Source: an uncultured Clostridia bacterium (GTDB lineage: Bacteria; Bacillota; Clostridia; JAAYHZ01). Taken from it: a stretch of DNA of 11,559 bases. Below the pieces are notes generated by a model that worked only from the letters and a program-made list of their open reading frames with translations, was not told the DNA's origin and ran no database searches. This document shows, in pieces, positions 6,260 to 11,559 of this stretch (position 1 is the first letter of the stretch; the number at the start of each line of letters is the position of its first letter). A program made the translations under genes and the position numbers. Location of the stretch: NCBI GenBank assembly GCA_937894465.1, contig CALCRE010000125.1, forward strand, positions 1-11,559, in the 5' to 3' direction.

Positions 6260-7120
6260 ATGATTAAAAAGGTTAAACTTGTAAGTGCGATTTTGATTAG
6301 CGTTATGATGCTGACAGCTTTGTTTACAGGATGCTCAGGCAGCAACAACGATATAGTTGTTGTATCTCGTGAAGACGGTTCAGGTACAAGAGGTGCGTTT
6401 ATTGAATTGACAGGTATTCAAGAAAAAGATACTTCAGGAAACAAAGTCGATAAAACCACAGAAGAAGCCACCGTTGTAAACAGCACGTCCGTAGTTCTTA
6501 CATCAGTAGCAGGAAACAAGAATGCAATCGGATACATTTCATTAGGTTCATTGAATGACACTGTTAAAGCCGTTAATGTAGACGGTGCAACAGCAACCAT
6601 CGACAACATCAAAAGCGGCACGTATAAAGTTTTCAGACCTTTCAATATTGCAACCAAAGCAAACCCGAACGAATTGGTTCAAGATTTCATCAGCTTTATT
6701 TTAAGCAGCGACGGCCAAGCCATTGTTGAAGACAACGGTTACATCTCTTCTTCAGATGCAGGTGCATACAATGGAACAAAGCCGGTCGGCAAAATCGTAG
6801 TCGGCGGATCCTCTTCTGTAACACCGGTTATCGAAAAATTGAAAGAAGCATACTTGGAGGTAAATACCAAAGCCCAAATCGAAGTTCAACTCAGCGACTC
6901 CACAACAGGTATGAACGCAGCAGCAGAAGGAACAGTTGATATCGGAATGGCTTCTAGAGAAATGAAAGACAGTGAAAAAGAGAAATTAGAAGGAACAGTC
7001 ATCGCATTAGACGGTATCGCAGTAATCATTAACAAAAATAATAGCGTCAGCAATGTCACAATGGATCAAATCAAAGACATTTTCACAGGAGCAATAACAT
7101 CCTGGGATGATGTAAAATAA
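6260..7120 (+). CDS. pstS: Phosphate-binding lipoprotein PstS with circularly permuted domain order
   Basis: Extracellular phosphate receptor of the Pst ABC importer, 286 residues from the chosen start. Residues 1-25 form a lipoprotein signal peptide: K-rich start, hydrophobic core, lipobox F-T-G-C with C25 as lipid anchor. Residues 32-175 match the part that is C-terminal in ordinary PstS: S-R-E-D-G-S-G-T-R (36-44), then G-Y-I-S-L-G-S-L and a closing E-D-N-G-Y-I. Residues 178-286 match the ordinary N-terminal part: G-G-S-S-S-V-T-P (182-189), S-D-S-T-T-G (212-217), D-I-G-M-A-S-R-E (227-234), D-I-F-T-G and a final S-W-D-D-V-K. The halves are swapped but each is present once, so the phosphate-contact set is complete and size is normal. 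ATG 6260 is preferred because TGAGGAAA (6246-6253) precedes it at good spacing; the upstream in-frame ATGs at 6191 and 6245 lack a ribosome site, and 6191 lies inside the promoter. First gene of the pst operon. Confidence 0.92.
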   Translation: MIKKVKLVSAILISVMMLTALFTGCSGSNNDIVVVSREDGSGTRGAFIELTGIQEKDTSGNKVDKTTEEATVVNSTSVVLTSVAGNKNAIGYISLGSLNDTVKAVNVDGATATIDNIKSGTYKVFRPFNIATKANPNELVQDFISFILSSDGQAIVEDNGYISSSDAGAYNGTKPVGKIVVGGSSSVTPVIEKLKEAYLEVNTKAQIEVQLSDSTTGMNAAAEGTVDIGMASREMKDSEKEKLEGTVIALDGIAVIINKNNSVSNVTMDQIKDIFTGAITSWDDVK

Positions 7121-7142
7121 AAAAATAAAAATCCGAAAATAC

Positions 7143-7182
7143 AAGCCGGCGGAGCGTTTTAAATAATGCGTCCACTGGCTTT
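7143..7182 (+). other. Intercistronic RNA hairpin between pstS and pstC
   Basis: The 77-base gap after pstS contains an imperfect stem: AAGCCGGCGGA (7143-7153) pairs with TCCACTGGCTT (7171-7181) with one G-U pair and one C-A mismatch, extended by a CG pair beyond a bulged G. It ends in only four T residues (7180-7183). Such hairpins after a binding-protein gene usually protect its mRNA 3' end or partly terminate transcription, giving more PstS than membrane subunits. That role is inference. Confidence 0.5.
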
Positions 7183-7197
7183 TAAGAGGAATTACGA

Positions 7198-8052
7198 ATG
7201 AATAAATTGAAAGAAAGATTTATGAAGGGCATATTTTTTGTAGCGGCTTGCGCGAGTATCCTAGCTGTTGCACTTATTTGCCTCTTTTTATTTGTAAATG
7301 GTATTCCTGCCATGGGTGAGATCGGGATCTTTAAATTCCTGGCAGGTAGAACATGGAAGCCGGTGGATATACCTCCTTCCTATGGTATATTGCCTATGAT
7401 TTTAGGCAGTATTTATGTTACAGCAGGAGCTACCGTCATCGGTGTTCCCATCGGCTTATTAACAGCGGTTTTTATGGCAAGATATTGCCCTGATCAATTA
7501 TATCGTGTATTAAAACCGGCGATTAACTTGCTTGCAGGTATTCCCTCCATCGTATACGGATTTTTTGGACTGGTTGTCATTGTTCCATTCATTCGTGATA
7601 CTTTCGGAGGTACCGGACAGAGCATGTTGACAGCGTCACTTTTACTTGGTATCATGATTTTACCCACCATTATCGGTGTTACCGAATCGGCCATCAGAGC
7701 GGTTCCTCGGCATTACTACGAAGGCGGATTAGCACTTGGTGCCAGCCATGAAAGAAGCGTTTTCTTTATTGAGCTGCCTGCTGCAAAATCAGGTATCATG
7801 GCAGCGGTGGTTTTAGGAATCGGCAGAGCCATTGGGGAAACCATGGCGGTTATTATGGTAGCGGGAAATCAACCGAGAATGCCGAAAGGCATTTTAAAAG
7901 GGGTCAGGACACTGACGGCAAATATAGTGTTGGAAATGGGTTATGCAGCTGATTTACATAGGGAAGCGCTGATTGCAACCGGTGTTGTGTTATTTGTATT
8001 TATTCTGATCATCAACTTGTTATTGTCTTTGTTAAAAAGGAGGGCTCGCTGA
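7198..8052 (+). CDS. pstC: Phosphate ABC transporter permease PstC
   Basis: A 284-residue inner-membrane subunit of the PstSCAB phosphate importer. It has a cytoplasmic K/R-rich start, a first helix near 10-34, an external loop, and further helices near 64-93, 108-131, 143-164, 196-222 and 258-279, i.e. six membrane segments. The EAA coupling loop that contacts the ATPase lies at 175-207 (E-G-G-L-A-L-G-A), followed by G-R-A-I-G-E-T (209-215); its arginine and glutamate (R210, E214) correspond to residues that matter for transport in E. coli PstC. The ATG at 7198 has AGAGGA (7185-7190) seven bases upstream. Its TGA shares one base with the pstA start. The P-P-S-Y-G-I-L-P segment (59-66) is a usual PstC feature. 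Confidence 0.96.
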   Translation: MNKLKERFMKGIFFVAACASILAVALICLFLFVNGIPAMGEIGIFKFLAGRTWKPVDIPPSYGILPMILGSIYVTAGATVIGVPIGLLTAVFMARYCPDQLYRVLKPAINLLAGIPSIVYGFFGLVVIVPFIRDTFGGTGQSMLTASLLLGIMILPTIIGVTESAIRAVPRHYYEGGLALGASHERSVFFIELPAAKSGIMAAVVLGIGRAIGETMAVIMVAGNQPRMPKGILKGVRTLTANIVLEMGYAADLHREALIATGVVLFVFILIINLLLSLLKRRAR

Positions 8053-8927
8053 TGAATACCATTAATACTGTTACGTTTCGGCAGAAATTCGAAGCCTATA
8101 AGCGTAATCCCGTCTCAATGATTTTATTTTCCTTGGTGATGTTTGCAACTGTACTTACCATCTTATTTATTTTATTCTTTCTAGGGTATATTTTAATCAA
8201 AGGGATACCGAATTTAACACCGTCATTATTTGAGTGGACATACAATTCCGTCAATGTATCTTTGGTGCCGGCGTTAATCAATACATTATACATGGTGGGA
8301 ATCGCATTATTAATTTCAGCCCCCATCGGTATCTTTTCCGCTATTTATCTGGTGGAATACGCAAAAAGGGGAAACAAGCTTGTGGAGATTGTACGACTGA
8401 CAGCTGAAACTTTGTCAGGAATACCATCTATTGTTTATGGTCTTTTCGGTATGTTGTTCTTTGTCATAGCATTAGGATGGGGGATGTCCCTTTTAGCAGG
8501 TGCATTTACGCTATCCATCATGATTTTGCCATTGATTATGAGAACATCGGAAGAAGCATTAAAAGCGGTACCGGATATCTACCGGGAGGGAAGCTACGGA
8601 CTTGGTGCAGGAAAACTCAGAACCGTATTTAAAATTGTGCTTCCTTCAGCTATGCCGGGGATTTTAGCCGGTGTCATATTGGGTATCGGAAGAATCGTTG
8701 GAGAAACCGCTGCATTGATCTATACAGCAGGATCGGTGGCTGAAATAGCGAAAGGAAGAGACTTTTTGTTCGACTCCACCCGTACATTGGCTGTTCATAT
8801 GTATGCTCTTACCAGTGAAGGGTTGTATGTCAATCAGGCATATGGAACTGCGGTGGTACTTTTGGTCATTGTAGTCTTGATTAACTGGTTTTCAGAAGCT
8901 ATTGCAAAAAGACTGCAACGGTTCTGA
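8052..8927 (+). CDS. pstA: Phosphate ABC transporter permease PstA
   Basis: A 291-residue membrane subunit that pairs with PstC to form the phosphate channel. Helices are visible near 22-50, 72-102, 122-145, 148-165, 199-224 and 264-284. The EAA loop lies at 179-212 (E-G-S-Y-G-L-G-A), followed by G-R-I-V-G-E-T (213-219). The C-terminal D-S-T-R-T-L-A-V-H segment (241-249) is typical of PstA and separates it from PstC. The ATG overlaps the pstC TGA by one base (TGATG) and has a strong AAAGGAGGG (8036-8044) upstream, so expression is tightly coupled to pstC. Length is normal for the family. Confidence 0.96.
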   Translation: MNTINTVTFRQKFEAYKRNPVSMILFSLVMFATVLTILFILFFLGYILIKGIPNLTPSLFEWTYNSVNVSLVPALINTLYMVGIALLISAPIGIFSAIYLVEYAKRGNKLVEIVRLTAETLSGIPSIVYGLFGMLFFVIALGWGMSLLAGAFTLSIMILPLIMRTSEEALKAVPDIYREGSYGLGAGKLRTVFKIVLPSAMPGILAGVILGIGRIVGETAALIYTAGSVAEIAKGRDFLFDSTRTLAVHMYALTSEGLYVNQAYGTAVVLLVIVVLINWFSEAIAKRLQRF

Positions 8928-8956
8928 TTTTATTAAGAACAGGAAAGGATGTATTT

Positions 8957-9706
8957 GTGAATAAAATTCGAATAGAAAATCTGGATTTGTTTTACGACAA
9001 TTTTCAAGCATTGAAAAATATAAATATGAACATCGATGCAAATGAGATTGTAGCCTTAATCGGTCCTTCCGGTTGCGGTAAGTCAACATTGCTCAAATGC
9101 TTGAACCGTATGAATGACCTGATAGAAGGTTGCCGTATTACCGGAGATATAAAGCTGGATCATGAGAGTATATATGGAGATATGGATGTTAATATGCTCA
9201 GAAAAAGAGTGGGGATGGTTTTTCAAAAGCCCAATCCGTTTCCCATGAGTGTTTATGATAATATTGCCTTTGGACCTAGAACCCATGGGGTCCGTTCAAA
9301 GATTAAATTGGATCATGTGGTTGAAGAATCACTTCGTAATGCCGCCATTTGGGATGAATTGAAAGACCGATTGAAAAAAAGTGCATTGGAACTCTCCGGT
9401 GGTCAGCAACAGAGACTGTGTATTGCCAGAGCATTGGCTGTTCAACCGGAAGTGCTTTTGATGGATGAACCCACATCGGCACTAGACCCCATATCTACCT
9501 CTAAAATAGAGGAACTTGCTTTGGAATTAAAGAAAGATTATACTATAGTTATAGTAACACATAACATGCAACAAGCAGTTCGTATTGCAGATACAACAGC
9601 GTTTTTCCTTTTAGGAGAAATGATTGAATACAATTCAGCAGAAGAGTTGTTCTCCATGCCGAAGGATAAGCGCACTGAAGACTATATAACCGGGAGGTTC
9701 GGATAA
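8957..9706 (+). CDS. pstB: Phosphate ABC transporter ATP-binding protein PstB
   Basis: A 249-residue cytoplasmic ATPase that drives phosphate uptake through PstC/PstA. Motifs in order: Walker A G-P-S-G-C-G-K-S-T (36-44), the PstB-typical C-L-N-R-M-N-D-L (48-55), Q-loop F-Q-K-P-N-P-F-P (89-96), signature L-S-G-G-Q (146-150), Walker B V-L-L-M-D-E-P (166-172), D-loop S-A-L-D (174-177) and switch H202. The Q-loop and R-M-N-D-L segments set PstB apart from other importer ATPases. The start is GTG at 8957, preceded by AGGAAAGGA (8941-8949); no in-frame ATG occurs before the first conserved strand. It lies 29 bases after pstA, and its TAA shares one base with the phoU ATG. Confidence 0.97.
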   Translation: MNKIRIENLDLFYDNFQALKNINMNIDANEIVALIGPSGCGKSTLLKCLNRMNDLIEGCRITGDIKLDHESIYGDMDVNMLRKRVGMVFQKPNPFPMSVYDNIAFGPRTHGVRSKIKLDHVVEESLRNAAIWDELKDRLKKSALELSGGQQQRLCIARALAVQPEVLLMDEPTSALDPISTSKIEELALELKKDYTIVIVTHNMQQAVRIADTTAFFLLGEMIEYNSAEELFSMPKDKRTEDYITGRFG

Positions 9707-10359
9707 TGAGAAGTAAATTTGATGAACAACTGGCACATCTAAAAACCCAAATGATCGAAATGGGTGCTTTATGCGAGGGCGCAATCACAAATGCAACACA
9801 AGCAATGGTATACGGCGATGTGGAACTTGCCAAGAAAGCGATTAAATCCGATGATATCATCGACCAAAAGGAAAGGGATATTGAAGCCCTGTGTTTGAAG
9901 TTACTTCTTCAACAACAACCGGTGGCGAGTGATCTACGTCAAATTTCCTCTGCACTCAAGATGATCACTGATATGGAACGAATCGGGGATCAGGCTGCTG
10001 ATATATCGGAAATCACCATGTTAGCCAACATTAAGGCCACGGACGACACCCGACACATTGAAGAAATGGCAAAAGCCACCATTAAGATGGTTACAGATAG
10101 TATAGACGCATATGTTCGTCAGGACTTGGATTTAGCCAGGTCGGTAATAGAGTACGACGACGTGGTGGATGATTTGTTTAACAAAGTAAAAGCAGATTTA
10201 ATCAAGCTGATCAGCCATGATGTAAAAAATGGTGAGTTTGCAATTGATATGATGATGATTGCAAAATACTTTGAGCGAATCGGAGATCATGCAACCAATA
10301 TAGCTGAGTGGGTTGTGTTTTCCATTGCAGGAAAACACATAGGCGGTGTCAATAAATGA
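9706..10359 (+). CDS. phoU: Phosphate signalling/transport regulator PhoU
   Basis: A 217-residue all-helical cytoplasmic protein with two PhoU repeats of three helices each. The metal-binding signature appears twice: E-R-I-G-D-Q-A-A-D (91-99) and E-R-I-G-D-H-A-T-N (190-198). PhoU is known to connect the Pst transporter with the PhoR-type kinase, keeping phosphate-starvation genes off when phosphate is plentiful. Here it sits exactly between the transporter and two-component genes, sharing one base with pstB and four with phoP, which suits that linking role. GGGAGG (9692-9697) precedes the ATG. Length is normal. Confidence 0.96.
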   Translation: MRSKFDEQLAHLKTQMIEMGALCEGAITNATQAMVYGDVELAKKAIKSDDIIDQKERDIEALCLKLLLQQQPVASDLRQISSALKMITDMERIGDQAADISEITMLANIKATDDTRHIEEMAKATIKMVTDSIDAYVRQDLDLARSVIEYDDVVDDLFNKVKADLIKLISHDVKNGEFAIDMMMIAKYFERIGDHATNIAEWVVFSIAGKHIGGVNK

Positions 10360-11027
10360 TATATTGCGTGGAAGATGACAAAAGCATACGGGAACTGATT
10401 ATTTATGCACTAAAATCAGGTGGGTATGAGGCTCTTGGGTTCAGCGAAAGCAAACCTTTTTACGTTGCATTGGAAGAGACTTTACCTTCTTTGATATTGC
10501 TTGATATCATGCTTCCGAGCGAAGATGGAATGGAAATATTAAAAAAGTTGAAGACTTCGGTCAAAACAAAAGATATTCCGGTGATTATGCTCACTGCTAA
10601 GAGTTCTGAATACGATAAAGTGTTGGGTCTGGATACCGGAGCAGATGATTATATCACCAAACCCTTCGGCATCATGGAGTTTTTATCTCGAGTCAAAGCT
10701 GTTTTGAGACGATCCGGATCTTTGACTGATACGGAAGAGTTATCCAATGAACGAATAACGATTTATTTGGACAGACATTTGGTGGTTGCAGACGGAGAAG
10801 AAGTCACATTGACATTTAAAGAGTTTGCTCTATTAAAATATTTAATGGAAAATGCAGGTATTGTGATGACCAGGGATAAGCTCCTCGAAGAAGTATGGGG
10901 GTATGATTACGAAGGTGAAACCCGGACAGTGGATGTACATATACGTACATTGCGACAAAAACTAGGTGACGCCGGTTCAGTGATTGAAACAGTCAGAGGT
11001 GTAGGATACAAAATCGGAGGAAACTGA
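10356..11027 (+). CDS. phoP: Phosphate-responsive response regulator, OmpR/PhoB family (PhoP)
   Basis: A 223-residue two-domain regulator. The receiver domain (1-118) has the acidic pair D7/D8, phospho-acceptor D50, T80 and K102, so phosphotransfer should work. The C-terminal winged helix (about 130-221) has the OmpR/PhoB pattern, with the recognition helix T-V-D-V-H-I-R-T-L-R-Q-K-L and the closing hairpin V-R-G-V-G-Y-K. Placement between phoU and a sensor kinase gene identifies it as the phosphate regulator, called PhoP in Bacillus and PhoB in enterics. It presumably binds the 11-bp-spaced repeats before pstS and so controls its own operon. The start overlaps phoU by four bases (ATGA) with a weak AGGCGG site, and the stop overlaps the kinase start. 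Confidence 0.94.
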   Translation: MIYCVEDDKSIRELIIYALKSGGYEALGFSESKPFYVALEETLPSLILLDIMLPSEDGMEILKKLKTSVKTKDIPVIMLTAKSSEYDKVLGLDTGADDYITKPFGIMEFLSRVKAVLRRSGSLTDTEELSNERITIYLDRHLVVADGEEVTLTFKEFALLKYLMENAGIVMTRDKLLEEVWGYDYEGETRTVDVHIRTLRQKLGDAGSVIETVRGVGYKIGGN

Positions 11028-11548
11028 TGAAAAAGCGTATTTACAATAGTATGTTGCTGTTGGTCATTATAACGATCATTTTTTCTTCCATCCTTTTAAC
11101 AGGTATCATTTATCAAGAGTTTCATAATCGTATGAAGTTTGAGATTCGAAATGAAGCTCTTTTTATTTCTACCGGATATAACTTAAGTGGTCAAGAATAT
11201 TTTACCGAGGCAAAAAGGCAAGGTAGTACAGGACGAATCACTTGGATTGCATCGGACGGAACTGTTTTGTATGACAGTGCTTCAGATGCAAAAAGCATGG
11301 GAAACCACCTTAACAGACCTGAGATTGCAAATGCGGTGCTATCCGGCTACGGGGAAGCGGTCCATCATTCTAATACTTTGGGTATAAAGACATTCTATTA
11401 TGCTGTTCGTGTAAATGACGGAACAGTTGTCCGAGTGTCCATGGCCACAAACGATGCTTTTAAATCTTTAATCAACTTTATCCCCTATAATTTTCTTATA
11501 CTTATTGACCCATACCCGATTTGCCAGACACACATGAGTTTAGTATAA
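11027..11548 (+). CDS. phoR: Sensor histidine kinase PhoR, N-terminal part only (frame breaks near window end)
   Basis: The readable 173 residues are the N-terminal sensor part of a PhoR-type kinase. There is a K/R start, a first membrane helix about 8-29, then an extracytoplasmic domain about 30-145 containing the G-R-I-T-W-I-A-x-D-G-T-V-L-Y-D segment typical of clostridial PhoR sensors, and the beginning of a second helix near 148-160 (S-L-I-N-F-I-P-Y). HAMP, PAS, the H-box histidine and the ATPase domain are absent because the window ends. The frame stops at TAA 11546-11548 with an unhelical tail (D-P-Y-P-I-C-Q). In the +1 frame around 11508-11534 the reading F-A-R-H-T looks like the juxtamembrane start that should follow, so an indel after about 11500 is likely. 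It may be an error at a contig end or a real mutation. The ATG shares one base with the phoP stop and GGAGG-like GGAGGAAAC (11016-11024) precedes it. Confidence 0.8.
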   Translation: MKKRIYNSMLLLVIITIIFSSILLTGIIYQEFHNRMKFEIRNEALFISTGYNLSGQEYFTEAKRQGSTGRITWIASDGTVLYDSASDAKSMGNHLNRPEIANAVLSGYGEAVHHSNTLGIKTFYYAVRVNDGTVVRVSMATNDAFKSLINFIPYNFLILIDPYPICQTHMSLV

Positions 11549-11559
11549 TTATGATCATG

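Noticed and set aside
9549..9860. Open frame of 103 codons on the minus strand across the pstB/phoU junction
   Set aside because: It is antisense to two well-conserved genes, with no ribosome site or family resemblance.
1..11559. CRISPR arrays, tRNA or rRNA genes, insertion sequences, phage or defence genes
   Set aside because: No spaced repeats, structured RNA genes, transposase motifs or terminal inverted repeats were seen; the window is almost fully occupied by transport and regulatory genes.

Overview
This window reads as a piece of a low-to-moderate GC Bacillota genome, most likely a clostridial lineage. The evidence is purine-rich AGGAGG-type ribosome binding sites, sigma-A-like promoters, TTG and GTG starts beside ATG, a Gram-positive-style lipoprotein phosphate receptor, and a pst operon that carries its own phoU and PhoP/PhoR-type two-component genes. 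The genus cannot be named from the sequence. The odd total length and the broken reading frame in the last ~60 bases suggest the window is a whole draft contig.

Three blocks are present. (1) Bases 1-2317, plus strand: a strong promoter drives a membrane protein made of two DUF1538 repeats, followed with an 11-base overlap by a soluble protein made of two P-II/GlnB-like domains. This looks like an integral membrane transporter and its dedicated P-II-like partner. (2) Bases 2489-6015, minus strand: two overlapping genes for ABC exporter half-transporters, each with six-helix membrane and ATPase parts, presumably forming a heterodimer. A perfect 13-bp hairpin at 2351-2386 separates blocks 1 and 2 and can terminate transcription from both sides. 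(3) Bases 6169 to the end, plus strand: a phosphate-starvation operon pstS-pstC-pstA-pstB-phoU-phoP-phoR, with 1-4-base overlaps at most junctions and a row of TTAACA-like repeats at 11-bp steps in front of it that resembles a PhoP box.

In block 3, PstS (lipoprotein) captures phosphate outside the cell, PstC and PstA form the channel, PstB powers it, PhoU links transport state to signalling, and PhoP/PhoR sense limitation and would activate the operon from the PhoP-box-like sites.

The most unusual object is PstS. Its two halves are in swapped order: the part that is C-terminal in ordinary PstS (SREDGSGTR segment) directly follows the signal peptide, and the ordinary N-terminal part (GGSSSVTP, DIGMASRE) comes last. 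The protein therefore looks like a natural circular permutation that keeps a single full set of phosphate-contact motifs. The second point of interest is that both the DUF1538 protein and its P-II-like partner are internal duplications.
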